From: Bacteroides sp.
GTDB lineage: Bacteria > Bacteroidota > Bacteroidia > Bacteroidales > Bacteroidaceae
Length of the DNA stretch: 64,000 bases
Assembly (NCBI GenBank): GCA_021202275.1
Contig: JAJQDI010000026.1
Location: 196,169-260,168, forward strand
Reading direction: 5' to 3'
Shown here: one piece after another, positions 10,509 through 20,370 of the stretch
Layout of the letters: the number at the start of each line of letters is the position of its first letter
How positions within the stretch are numbered: position 1 is the stretch's first letter
Program-made: the position numbers and the translations under genes
Notes under the pieces: generated by a model
The model's database searches: none
Told to the model about the DNA's origin: nothing
What the model saw: only the letters and a program-made list of their open reading frames with translations

Positions 10509-13280
10509 ATGCCTCGATTGAAAGCAAATACGATCATATCATTCTTATTTTTGTTTGTTTTATTTGTGCTTCCTGAGAACGCCGTAGCTCAGCGTCGCAA
10601 CAGACAGGCATTGAACACCGATTCCCTTACTCTTGATTCTTTGAATGTACCCTCTTCCGTACCGTTGGATAGTTTGCGGCAGGATACATTGACGGTAGAT
10701 ACATTGGGCAGTGACAGTCTGCTGGTTATAGAACCGGTACAGAAAAAACAACCGTTAGATGCGCCGGTGATCTACGAAGCAACAGACTCTATTGTTTTTT
10801 TGCAGGGCGGATTTGCGCATTTGTATGGTGACAGCCAGGTAAATTATGAATCCATCGAATTGAAGGCGGAGATCATCACCATGAATCTCGACAGCAGTAC
10901 GGTCTTTGCCCGTGGTGTTACCGACTCTCTGGGGGTATTACAAGGCTCACCGATATTTACCGACGGTGATACTCCGTATGAGACCAAGACCATCCGATAC
11001 AATTTCAAGTCCAAAAAGGGGTTTATCAACAATGTGGTTACCCAACAGGGAGAAGGCTATGTAACAGGCCGGGATGCCAAGAAAGGAGAGGGAGACGAAT
11101 TGTATATGCTGAACGGTAGGTATACCACTTGCGACCATCACGATCATCCGCACTTTTATCTCCAGCTGACCCGTGCCAAGGTGCGTCCGAAGAAGAACGT
11201 AGTTACCGGTCCGGCCTATCTGGTGGTGGAGGATGTTCCGCTTCCGATCGCAGTCCCGTTTTTCTTCTTTCCGTTTTCCAGCAGTTACTCTTCCGGATTT
11301 ATCATGCCCTCTTACATGGATGATTCGAGCCGTGGTTTCGGACTCACCAATGGAGGGTATTATTTCGCGATCAGTGACATGATGGACCTGAAAGTGATTG
11401 GAGATATCTTTACCAAAGGTTCGTGGTCGCTGGGGGTAGAATCGAATTACAACCGTCGTTATAAATATTCCGGCGCGCTACAGGCCAGTTATCAGATCAC
11501 CAAACTGGGTGAGAAGAACCTTCCTGACTATTCAGTGGCCAAAGACTTCAAAGTGGTATGGAGCCATCGTCAGGATGCAAAGGCCAGTCCCAACAGTACT
11601 TTCTCGGCCAGTGTGAATTTTGCTACCAGCAGTTACGAGCGTACCAATGTGAATAACCTCTACAACTCGCAGTTGATGACTCAGAATACAAAGACATCCA
11701 GTGTGAGTTATTCCCGTAGTTTTCCGGACCAGAAGCTGACCCTTTCGGGTACGGCTAATATCGCACAGACCATGCGCGATTCTTCCATCGCTGTGACGTT
11801 GCCCGACCTGAATATCTCCCTGAGCCAGATCTATCCGTTCAGACGCAAGAACGCGGTGGGTTCCGATCGTTGGTACGAGAAGATCTCCATACGCTATACC
11901 GGTCGTCTGACCAACAGCATCAAGACCAAAGACGATCAGTTGTTCAAATCCAGTCTGCTGAAAGATTGGGAAAACGCGATGAATCACAATGTACCGGTCA
12001 GCGCGACGTTCACTTTGTTCAATTACTTCAACCTGACTCCATCGGTCAACTACACCGAACGTTGGTATACACGTAAGGTGATGCGAGACTGGGATCCGGA
12101 TCTCTACGAAGAGGTAAAGGATACGGTGTATGGATTTCATCGGGTCTATAATTACAATGCGAGTCTCTCGTTAGGAACCAAATTGTATGGTATGTACAAA
12201 CCTCTGTTTGCCAAAGAGAAAGAGATACAGATCCGGCATGTGTTCACTCCTCAGCTCTCTATCAGTGCCGCTCCGGACTTCGGAGCATCCCGTTATGGGT
12301 ATTGGCAAACCTACGAATATGACAATCTGACTACAGGTAAAAGAGATACGGTGTCCTACTCTCCGTATGCAGGTCAGACTTTCAGTGTACCCGGGCAGGG
12401 GAGGAGTGGGACCATATCTCTGGATATTTCCAATAACTTTGAAATGAAGTTCAAATCCAAAAAAGATACCACCGGGTATAAGAAGGTCAGTCTGATCGAT
12501 GAACTGGGAGGTAGTCTCTCTTACAATACGGCTGTGAAGGAAAAGCATTGGAGCGACCTGTCGTTGAGGTTGCGTATGAAGCTAACCAAGAATTATACAC
12601 TGAGTATGAACTCCACTTTCGCAACCTATGCTTATCAATTTGATGAAAATACAGGGCGTGTAGTGGTGGGCAACCGCACGGAGTGGTCGTACGGACGTTT
12701 CGGACGTTTTTCGGGCTGGGGTTCTTCTTTTAATTACAACTTCAACAACGATACGTTCCGGAAGTGGTTTGGCAAAAAAGACAAGGACGATGCGGATGAC
12801 GGTCCGCCACCCTCTTCCGGAGAAGAGGAGTCCGGAGAAGATGAAGGCCTGACAGGGCTTACCAAACGCGTGGAAAGAGCCCAGGCAGACTCCGATGGTT
12901 ATCAGGTGTTTAAAATGCCCTGGTCCCTGAACTTCAATTATTCTTTCAACATCCGCGAAAATACTTCGGCCGAGATCAATCCGAAGACCATGCGATATCC
13001 CTATCGGTATACTCACAACCTGAGTATGAGTGGTAACATCAAACTTTCCAGCAACTGGTCATGTAGTTTCAGCGGTGGATACGACTTCGATGCCAAACAG
13101 ATCACACAAACCTCTTGCGGTATTTCCCGCGACTTGCATTGCTGGACAATGACAGCCAGTATATCTCCATTCGGACAGTGGAAGTATTACAATTTCACCA
13201 TCCGGGCAAGTGCCAGCATTTTGCAGGACCTGAAGTGGGAACAGCGTAGTCAGACACAGAGCAATATTCAGTGGTATTGA
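10509..13280 (+). CDS. lptD: LPS-assembly protein LptD-like outer-membrane protein
   Basis: OstA-like N-terminus (LYGDSQVNYESIELKAEIITMNLDSSTVFARG) plus large C-terminal barrel. Confidence 0.85.
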   Translation: MPRLKANTIISFLFLFVLFVLPENAVAQRRNRQALNTDSLTLDSLNVPSSVPLDSLRQDTLTVDTLGSDSLLVIEPVQKKQPLDAPVIYEATDSIVFLQGGFAHLYGDSQVNYESIELKAEIITMNLDSSTVFARGVTDSLGVLQGSPIFTDGDTPYETKTIRYNFKSKKGFINNVVTQQGEGYVTGRDAKKGEGDELYMLNGRYTTCDHHDHPHFYLQLTRAKVRPKKNVVTGPAYLVVEDVPLPIAVPFFFFPFSSSYSSGFIMPSYMDDSSRGFGLTNGGYYFAISDMMDLKVIGDIFTKGSWSLGVESNYNRRYKYSGALQASYQITKLGEKNLPDYSVAKDFKVVWSHRQDAKASPNSTFSASVNFATSSYERTNVNNLYNSQLMTQNTKTSSVSYSRSFPDQKLTLSGTANIAQTMRDSSIAVTLPDLNISLSQIYPFRRKNAVGSDRWYEKISIRYTGRLTNSIKTKDDQLFKSSLLKDWENAMNHNVPVSATFTLFNYFNLTPSVNYTERWYTRKVMRDWDPDLYEEVKDTVYGFHRVYNYNASLSLGTKLYGMYKPLFAKEKEIQIRHVFTPQLSISAAPDFGASRYGYWQTYEYDNLTTGKRDTVSYSPYAGQTFSVPGQGRSGTISLDISNNFEMKFKSKKDTTGYKKVSLIDELGGSLSYNTAVKEKHWSDLSLRLRMKLTKNYTLSMNSTFATYAYQFDENTGRVVVGNRTEWSYGRFGRFSGWGSSFNYNFNNDTFRKWFGKKDKDDADDGPPPSSGEEESGEDEGLTGLTKRVERAQADSDGYQVFKMPWSLNFNYSFNIRENTSAEINPKTMRYPYRYTHNLSMSGNIKLSSNWSCSFSGGYDFDAKQITQTSCGISRDLHCWTMTASISPFGQWKYYNFTIRASASILQDLKWEQRSQTQSNIQWY

Positions 13281-13376
13281 TGCTGCCTTTTTTTATCAAT
13301 GATCTGATTTCAGGACATTCAGAGATTGAATGTGCCGTGTTCGAATATTCTCTCTGCGACAGCGGTTGGTCTAATA

Positions 13377-13424
13377 GTAACCAAACCGGATAGAATTGGT
13401 TACCAAATTGAAAAAATGGTTACC
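13377..13424. promoter_or_regulatory. cluster of GGTTAC(C) sites, possible operator
   Basis: GTAACCAA-N11-TTGGTTAC inverted repeat plus a further GGTTACC 20 bp downstream, in non-coding DNA. Confidence 0.35.
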
Positions 13425-13661
13425 GGGACTGGTCCATTTTTCAGATGTGATTCTGGCGGGTTGGAAACTCTGTTTCTTCTGCTACTTTTGAATTATTTTT
13501 ATAGAATGATAAGCCTCACGTATATTTTTATACTCCGGACACACTCTTTGTCAGACGTATTTAAGTAGCGCTCTTAGGACCGCTCTTCCAGACTAAGTGA
13601 AATAAAAAAAGGACTGATATCGAAATAGTCAGCCCTTCTGTTCTTACCATAAATTATCTCT

Positions 13662-14324
13662 TTACCACCGGATCTCTTTCTGGCCATGTGCTTTGAGATA
13701 CTCATTTGTTTTACTGAAGTGTCCGTTGCCGAAGAACCCATTGTGTGCAGACAGGGGAGAAGGATGTGCCGATGTAAGTATCAGGTGCTTGTTCCTGTCG
13801 ATAAAAGCCCCTTTCTTTTGCGCGTACGATCCCCACAGAATGAACACCAGGTTTTCTTTCTCTTCTGCCAATACATGGATAGCAGCATCTGTAAAAGTCT
13901 CCCATCCTTTGCGTTGGTGAGAACCGGCCTGGTGGGCGCGTACTGTGAGTGTCGCATTGAGCAGCAGTACGCCCTGTTCTGCCCAGCGGGTCAGATTGCC
14001 GGTAGTGGGAGGATCAATACCCAGGTCGCTTTTGATCTCTTTAAAAATATTCACCAGAGAGGGTGGAAAAGGAATCCCGTCGTTCACCGAGAAACAGAGT
14101 CCGTGTGCTTGTCCGGGGCCGTGATATGGGTCCTGACCGATGATCACTACTTTCACCTGGTCGAAAGGACACAGATTAAAAGCATTGAATATCAGTTTTC
14201 CCGGAGGAAAAACCTGATAATGTGTGTACTCATATCTGACAAACTCTGTCAGCTGGCGGAAGTAGTCTTTTTCAAATTCCGGCTGTAAACGTTGTTTCCA
14301 GCTCTCTTCAATCTGTACATTCAT
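13662..14324 (-). CDS. ung: uracil-DNA glycosylase
   Basis: [22 protein letters not shown] and [22 protein letters not shown]. Confidence 0.97.
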   Translation of the reverse strand: MNVQIEESWKQRLQPEFEKDYFRQLTEFVRYEYTHYQVFPPGKLIFNAFNLCPFDQVKVVIIGQDPYHGPGQAHGLCFSVNDGIPFPPSLVNIFKEIKSDLGIDPPTTGNLTRWAEQGVLLLNATLTVRAHQAGSHQRKGWETFTDAAIHVLAEEKENLVFILWGSYAQKKGAFIDRNKHLILTSAHPSPLSAHNGFFGNGHFSKTNEYLKAHGQKEIRW

Positions 14325-14330
14325 ACTCAA

Positions 14331-15368
14331 TCAGATAAGGTGTATATTCAATGTCTTGCACTCTTCCCGCATCTCTTCCGGCCATATGCTTGCCTGGATC
14401 TCTCCGATGTGGGCTTTGCGCAGATAGAACATACAAAGCCTGGATTGTCCGATACCACCTCCGATGGAGAGGGGGAGGCTATCTTCCATCAGCCTCTTGT
14501 GGAAATAGAGATCCAGTCTTTGTTCTTCGTTTTCTTCTTTCAGTTGTCTTTGCAATGCTTCTTTATCTACACGTATACCCATGGATGACAGTTCCACAGC
14601 CCGTTGGAGCACATCGTTCCATACCAGCAGGTCACCATTCAGTCCGGGCAGTCCGTTCATTCCTTCCGTGGTATAATCGTCGTAGTCCGGAGCGCGTCCG
14701 TCGTGTTTTTTACCATCGCTGAGTTTGCAGCCGATACCTATGATAAATACGGCTCCGTATTTTTTAGCTATCTCATTTTCCCGGCATTTGGGTTCCATAT
14801 CCGGATAGAGTTGCAATAGTTCCTCCGCATGAATGAAATGGAGTTCCTGCGGCAGGCAGGGACGGATCTGCGGATAACTTTCGTATACCATATATTCCGT
14901 GCGCGTCATGGCGGCATAGATGCGTTTGACGATCTCTTTCAGGAAATCGATATTACGTTCTTCCGCGGTGATCACCCGTTCCCAGTCCCATTGGTCTACA
15001 TACAAAGAGTGCAGGTTGCCCAGGGTCTCGTCCGATCGTATCGCATTCATATCCGTATAGATCCCGTATCCGGTTTCTATGCCATAATCTGCCAACGTCA
15101 GTCTTTTCCATTTGGCCAGAGAATGTACCACTTCGGCCTGCGCGTCGTTAAGGTCTTTGATCGGGAAAGAAACAGCGCGTTCTACCCCATTCAGATCATC
15201 GTTGATCCCCATCCCTTTCAGAACAAAAAGGGGGGCAGTCACTCTTCTCAGTCTCAGTTCTGAAGAGAGGTTCAGTTGAAAAAAATCTTTGATCTGTTTG
15301 ATTCCCAGCTCGGTCTGTTTCAGATCAAGTAAAGGTTTATAATTCTGAGGTTTTATAAGATAGCTCAT
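14331..15368 (-). CDS. asnA: aspartate--ammonia ligase
   Basis: MSYLIKPQNYKPLLDLKQTELGIKQIKDFFQ ... SLYVDQWDWERVI ... LPLSIGGGIGQSRLCMFYLRKAHIGEIQ. Confidence 0.96.
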   Translation of the reverse strand: MSYLIKPQNYKPLLDLKQTELGIKQIKDFFQLNLSSELRLRRVTAPLFVLKGMGINDDLNGVERAVSFPIKDLNDAQAEVVHSLAKWKRLTLADYGIETGYGIYTDMNAIRSDETLGNLHSLYVDQWDWERVITAEERNIDFLKEIVKRIYAAMTRTEYMVYESYPQIRPCLPQELHFIHAEELLQLYPDMEPKCRENEIAKKYGAVFIIGIGCKLSDGKKHDGRAPDYDDYTTEGMNGLPGLNGDLLVWNDVLQRAVELSSMGIRVDKEALQRQLKEENEEQRLDLYFHKRLMEDSLPLSIGGGIGQSRLCMFYLRKAHIGEIQASIWPEEMREECKTLNIHLI

Positions 15369-15579
15369 ATACGGTTATGATATGTTTTTGATCGACAAAG
15401 ATAGGAATAATATTTATCATTGTATCCGTTTTTGGTTAAAATGCAATCATTTTGTTTCCTGATCAGGGATATTGTTTTCAAAATAACATTCCGCTTTATC
15501 GAATTCAACCTAAGCTGTGATAAAAATATAAAATCTTTAGGTAGTTCCGAAGTTTTTTTCTAATTTTGTCGTCGCAAAT

Positions 15580-15655
15580 GGCTCCGTAGCTTAGTGAATA
15601 GAGCGTCAGATTCCGGTTCTGAAGGTCGTGCGTTTGAATCGCACCGGGGTCACCA
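15580..15655 (+). tRNA. tRNA-Arg (anticodon CCG)
   Basis: Cloverleaf: anticodon stem TCAGA/TCTGA with loop TTCCGGT, GTTTGAATC T-arm, encoded CCA. Confidence 0.95.
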
Positions 15656-15669
15656 ATATGAGTAAAAAT

Positions 15670-15706
15670 AAACCGCAAATAGTTGATGTATAATTGTTTG
15701 CGGTTT
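15670..15706 (+). terminator. intrinsic terminator of tRNA-Arg
   Basis: AAACCGCAAA / TTTGCGGTTT stem followed by TATATTTT. Confidence 0.75.
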
Positions 15707-15932
15707 TATATTTTAAGGTGTTGCACAACATATGCATTATCATTAAGATTAAAAGTTTTTATGGGCTGTTCATCTGATGTTCCTTTATATGATTCCTTTG
15801 TCGTGTAGTTGATTAGTTAAATCATCAGATAAAGCAAGAATATTTTTGATCTATTGTAATATTATTAAAACTATTTTAAAGGAATTGCTGCCATATGTAT
15901 GTAAAAAGCGGAGGCTGGTCCCCGCTTCGCTC

Positions 15933-16247
15933 TTATTGGCTTTCAATCCTTTCCGGCTTCGGGTGTCTGCCCCTCATGCTGTATCCATCATATAAATATT
16001 CGATCTCCTTGGTGCACTTGTTCATGTTTTCCGACAAATCACTTAACCGGATCATCCTTTTGGCCGTCTCAAAAAGTTCTTATATCCGCTAGGCTGTGTC
16101 TCTGGCCTTATCTTTGTTTATCGTAATATAATGTTCTTCGGAGGTATAATAGTCGTCAGAGTAAATAAGACTCTACACGTTGTTGTTGCAGAAAAATCCT
16201 CATGCTGTTCTCATAATTGATACTTTGTTGAATGTTGTTGCTTTCAT
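15933..16247 (-). pseudogene. decayed small gene (MKATTFNKVSIMRTA...ELFETAKRMIRLSDLSENMNKCTKEIEYLYDGYSMRGRHPKPERIESQ)
   Basis: Coding-like minus-strand text interrupted by TGA, a frameshift, TAG and TAA. Confidence 0.6.
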
Positions 16248-16297
16248 AATTTGCGATATTTTGATGTTGTTTTCTTGTATTATAAAGATATATTGAA

Positions 16298-16326
16298 ATG
16301 TCGTATTAACAAATGTAAAACGACAT
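16298..16326. promoter_or_regulatory. inverted repeat upstream of HTH gene
   Basis: ATGTCGT-N15-ACGACAT. Confidence 0.45.
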
Positions 16327-16334
16327 CAAAACAC

Positions 16335-16356
16335 GTCATTAACTTTAATTAATGAC
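16335..16356. promoter_or_regulatory. perfect inverted repeat, candidate operator
   Basis: GTCATTAA-CTTTAA-TTAATGAC, about 30 bp upstream of a TACATTTG -7 box at 16387-16394. Confidence 0.55.
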
Positions 16357-16416
16357 ATTATGATGTAGTAAAATAAACTCGAATACTACATTTGCATACA
16401 TTAATACGATATTAGT

Positions 16417-16755
16417 ATGAACATGAGAGTAAAGGAGTTAATAAAGAAGAAAGGTTATAGTATGCAAGATCTTGCAGAAAAACTTGGTATAACACGTGAC
16501 ACTTTAACCCGAAATATCAATGGCAACCCTACAGTTGAGACCCTCCAAAAGATAGCATCCGCCCTGGGTGTGGAACTATAGGAGCTATTCACGGAGAGCA
16601 CCAGCAAAGAAGAATTGAACGCCTTGATCCAGCACAAAGGAGACTTTTACAGAGCCTCTACCCTGAAAGAGCTGGAAAAGGTTGTAGAAAAGATCAGAGG
16701 TAACGGCGTGATCCCAGTTCACAAGAATATCCGGGGAAAGGAGTATTACCAATAA
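16417..16755 (+). pseudogene. XRE-family HTH regulator interrupted by an in-frame TAG
   Basis: MNMRVKELIKKKGYSMQDLAEKLGITRDTLTRNINGNPTVETLQKIASALGVEL[TAG 16579-16581]ELFTESTSKEELNALIQHKGDFYRASTLKELEKVVEKIRGNGVIPVHKNIRGKEYYQ, one continuous frame of 113 codons. Confidence 0.85.
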
Positions 16756-16767
16756 AGCTAACTAATT

Positions 16768-17316
16768 ATGAATACAAACGAAATAGACAAGCTAAGTCTT
16801 GAAAAAGCCAATGCCTTATTTGCTACCGGAGATATAGACCGCATCGAAGTAGGGATAACAAAAGGGCTATGTGACATACACCATTATTTATTTGATGGAT
16901 TGTATCACTTTGCCGGAAAGGTACGAACTGTGAATATTTCAAAGGGGAACTTTCGCTTTGCAAACTGCTTGTATTTGGAGGTAATACTACCTGTAATAGA
17001 CAAGATGCCAGAAACGACATTTGAAGAGATTATAGCAAAGTACGTAGAGATGAATATTGCTCATCCGTTTATGGAGGGTAACGGACGTACTATGCGTATT
17101 TGGCTCGATATGATGCTTAAAAAGAACCTGTGTAAAGTTGTGGACTGGCAACGGGTGGACAAAGCATTATACTTACAGGCAATGGAAAGAAGCCCTATAA
17201 ACGACCTCGAATTACGCGCCCTGTTGCAATCAGCGCTAACTGACCGCATAGATGACCGGGAAGTAATATTCAAAAGCATTGTTCAATCTTACTACTACGA
17301 GGGTTACGAACCATAA
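16768..17316 (+). CDS. Fic family protein (AMPylator-type)
   Basis: Active-site motif [15 protein letters not shown]-terminal SYYYEG matches (S/T)xxxE(G/N). Confidence 0.95.
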   Translation: MNTNEIDKLSLEKANALFATGDIDRIEVGITKGLCDIHHYLFDGLYHFAGKVRTVNISKGNFRFANCLYLEVILPVIDKMPETTFEEIIAKYVEMNIAHPFMEGNGRTMRIWLDMMLKKNLCKVVDWQRVDKALYLQAMERSPINDLELRALLQSALTDRIDDREVIFKSIVQSYYYEGYEP

Positions 17317-17504
17317 AGTCAACAGATCAGCACTTTTTAAGCCTCTCTGTATAAATATAACTCTGGCATAAGCAATATATTGTTGCTTGATATCGCTGTG
17401 TGGTGTCATTGTAAGGGGGCTTCGTTTTATGAAGTGACCCCGAAAAATTAGACTATTTAAAATTTATATTATTTATAATAGCCTTTTATTTGAATATTCC
17501 CTTT

Positions 17505-18245
17505 TTATATACTTGTATTTTTCAATTCTTTATGAAGCGTAAGCCATTGGTTACACAACGCTTGCATGGAAGGGAACAACAGATCCGCACCCGCATCCAA
17601 TAGTATCCGGTCTTCCAGAGGACCCGTGTTTACAGCTATGGTAAATATCCCGGCCCGGTGAGCAGATTCCACTCCCAAAGGAGCATTTTCGATGACTATG
17701 GCCTCATTGGCTTGTAGTCCTCCTTTTTGTAACGCGATCAGGTAAGGTTCCGGATCGGGTTTGCCATACGTTACATCGTAGGCGGTAACCATCAGTTCCT
17801 GACGGAATGTGCCGGGAAAAAAATGTTCCAGCTTACCCAACAGGGAATCTTGTGCCGATCCGGTGACCACCGTTGGCACCAGTCCTGCCGCTTTTACCTG
17901 TTGCAGCATTTCCCGGGCACCGGGCAGAGGCTCTGCCTGCGGGTGCTTGTTGAACTCTTGTGTTTTGAGCTGATAAAGAGCTTGGATCTCTTCCGGAGTA
18001 GCATCACGGTGGTATTCACGGTTGTAGACGATATTAATCGTACCTGCGCCGGTACGTCCTTCGTGCAGATAAGCTTCTTTATGGCTGAATGTATGTCCCT
18101 GAGAAGTCATGGCATGGTACCAGGCTTCCGCGTGATAGGGCATGGAGTTGAACAGTACTCCATCCATATCAAACAGTACCGACCTGAGTGATAAAGAGGT
18201 GTATGGAGAATGGCGAAGGTAATTCCTGATAGCTTCCTGATACAT
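17505..18245 (-). CDS. HAD family hydrolase (beta-phosphoglucomutase-like)
   Basis: SVLFDMDGVLFNSMPYHAEAW, VVTGSAQDSLLGKLEHFFPG, VIENAPLGVESAHRAGIFTIAVNTG. Confidence 0.93.
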   Translation of the reverse strand: MYQEAIRNYLRHSPYTSLSLRSVLFDMDGVLFNSMPYHAEAWYHAMTSQGHTFSHKEAYLHEGRTGAGTINIVYNREYHRDATPEEIQALYQLKTQEFNKHPQAEPLPGAREMLQQVKAAGLVPTVVTGSAQDSLLGKLEHFFPGTFRQELMVTAYDVTYGKPDPEPYLIALQKGGLQANEAIVIENAPLGVESAHRAGIFTIAVNTGPLEDRILLDAGADLLFPSMQALCNQWLTLHKELKNTSI

Positions 18246-18335
18246 AAGATAAATGTTGTTTTTATGAAATGCAAAGATACTATTTTTGCGCTTTAAAATA
18301 TAATACTTATTTTTGCATCACAATCAACAGGTTAC

Positions 18336-18902
18336 ATGAATAAAATATTGCTGATACTGAGTCTGTTCACGGTCATTGGGCTTTCGGGCTGCACAGATTC
18401 GGATGCGGATGATACGCCACTGATAAGTGTGCTGGGGATTTATCTGAATGACGGTGACACGGATTATGCTTATGATCCGGAAGAACTTCCAGTTCTTACT
18501 CGGAACGATGTACTGACCTTAATAATGCAGTTGGATGGAAAAGGCACGGAACTGAAGTCTTTTTATGCTTCTTTGGTCGAAGGGGAGGATGGCGATCTGA
18601 GCCATGTGGTCCGGGTTATTATCTCTGACTATGAGGAAGACCATGTGACGGATGACTCCAATTTTACCAATCCGGAAGACGGACGGGTAGGTTTTGTGGA
18701 TGGTGTTACCAAAAGTCAGGTTACCGCACAGGTGAAGATCCGTACTTCGCAGGAGAATGAAGCTGAGGTGGGTTTTTATCTTTCTTCCAGAGCCAAACCC
18801 GATCAGGGAGGAGAAGTGAAATTGTTGTTTCAGACGGGTGAGAGGATAGAAATAGAACCTGAGCCTGAGGATGTAAAAGAAAATATGGAAAGCAGGATCT
18901 GA
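18336..18902 (+). CDS. hypothetical lipoprotein
   Basis: Signal peptide with LSGC lipobox; acidic 188-aa protein. Confidence 0.75.
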   Translation: MNKILLILSLFTVIGLSGCTDSDADDTPLISVLGIYLNDGDTDYAYDPEELPVLTRNDVLTLIMQLDGKGTELKSFYASLVEGEDGDLSHVVRVIISDYEEDHVTDDSNFTNPEDGRVGFVDGVTKSQVTAQVKIRTSQENEAEVGFYLSSRAKPDQGGEVKLLFQTGERIEIEPEPEDVKENMESRI

Positions 18903-18922
18903 TCCTGAAAAAAGATATAAAT

Positions 18923-18956
18923 AAAAAGCGACGCCCGATAGGAAGCGTCGCTTTTT
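18923..18956. terminator. bidirectional intrinsic terminator
   Basis: AAAAAGCGACGC / GCGTCGCTTTTT. Confidence 0.9.
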
Positions 18957-18974
18957 GGTTGTATGGGTATGTGA

Positions 18975-20312
18975 TCAGAGTCTGGCGCGTATCGCTTTAG
19001 AGTCTTCTTCGTATCCCGGTTTATCTAACAGAGCAAACATATTTTTCTTATATGCTTCTACGCCCGGCTGATCGAACGGATTCACTCCGAGGATATATCC
19101 GCTGATGCCACAGGCTACTTCAAAGAAATAGAGCAACTCTCCGATGGTGTATTCGCTCAGTTCCGAAACCACCAGACGTATATTGGGCACTCCGCCGTCT
19201 ACGTGTGCCAACTGGGTTCCCAGTTCGGCCATCTTGTTCACTTCGTCTACCCGTTTACCGGCCAGGAAGTTCAGACCATCCAGGTTGGCTTCGTCCGAAG
19301 GCACAGTCAGTGTATGGTTCACCTTTTCTACGGAGATCACGGTTTCGAAGATCGTGCGTTCTCCTTCCTGTATCCACTGTCCCATGGAATGCAGATCGGT
19401 AGAGAAGTCTACAGCCGCCGGGAAGATCCCTTTGTGCTCTTTTCCTTCCGACTCGCCGTACAATTGTTTCCACCACTCACTTACATAATGAAGTTTCGGA
19501 TTGTAATTGACTAAGATCTCGATCTTCTTTCCGTTTTTATAGAGTTCGTTGCGGGTAGCCGCGTAGATCGCAGCAGGGTTCTCCGCGAATGGAGTATCTA
19601 CTCCGCAGGTTTTCTCCATATCCACAGCTCCGGCTACCAGTTTTTCGATATCGAATCCGGCAATGGCAATAGGCAACAGACCTACCGGTGTCAGTACGGA
19701 GAACCGTCCGCCTACATTATCGGGAATAATAAAAGACTTATATCCTTCGTTGTCGGCAGTGACGCGGGCTGCTCCTTTGTGAGCATCTGTAATGGCTACG
19801 ATCACTTTTTTTGCCATCTCTTTGCCACGCTGATCCTCACATTGCTTTTTCAGCAGGCGGAAAGCCAGCGCGGTTTCGGTAGTCGTTCCGGACTTGGAGA
19901 TGTTGATCACACCGAATTTCTTATCTTTCAGGTATTCGGTCAGTTCATACAGGTAGTCTTCACCGATATTGTGTCCGGCATACAAGATTACCGGATTCTC
20001 TTTTTTCTCCTGCAACCAGGTGAAACTGTTGGACAATGCTTCGATAACGGCGCGTGCTCCCAGGTAACTGCCACCGATACCGGCCACCACTACCACTTCA
20101 CAATTCTCACGCATCACCTGTGCCGTTGCTTTCAGGTCTGCCAGTTGTTCCGCAGTGATGGAAGAGGGCAGATGAAGCCATCCGAGGAAGTCATTTCCTT
20201 TTCCCGTACCGTTCTCCAAAGCTTCACGCGCGGCTTTAGCCTGGCTTTCATAGCCATAAACCGCCTCTTTGGAGATAAACCCCAATGTTTTTTGAATGTC
20301 TAAAGTTATCAT
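18975..20312 (-). CDS. pgi: glucose-6-phosphate isomerase
   Basis: [52 protein letters not shown]. Confidence 0.97.
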   Translation of the reverse strand: MITLDIQKTLGFISKEAVYGYESQAKAAREALENGTGKGNDFLGWLHLPSSITAEQLADLKATAQVMRENCEVVVVAGIGGSYLGARAVIEALSNSFTWLQEKKENPVILYAGHNIGEDYLYELTEYLKDKKFGVINISKSGTTTETALAFRLLKKQCEDQRGKEMAKKVIVAITDAHKGAARVTADNEGYKSFIIPDNVGGRFSVLTPVGLLPIAIAGFDIEKLVAGAVDMEKTCGVDTPFAENPAAIYAATRNELYKNGKKIEILVNYNPKLHYVSEWWKQLYGESEGKEHKGIFPAAVDFSTDLHSMGQWIQEGERTIFETVISVEKVNHTLTVPSDEANLDGLNFLAGKRVDEVNKMAELGTQLAHVDGGVPNIRLVVSELSEYTIGELLYFFEVACGISGYILGVNPFDQPGVEAYKKNMFALLDKPGYEEDSKAIRARL

Positions 20313-20370
20313 ATTCTTTATTTTTAGAGAATAACTATTCTGATGATGCGGGCCGATCACCGATCAGCCA

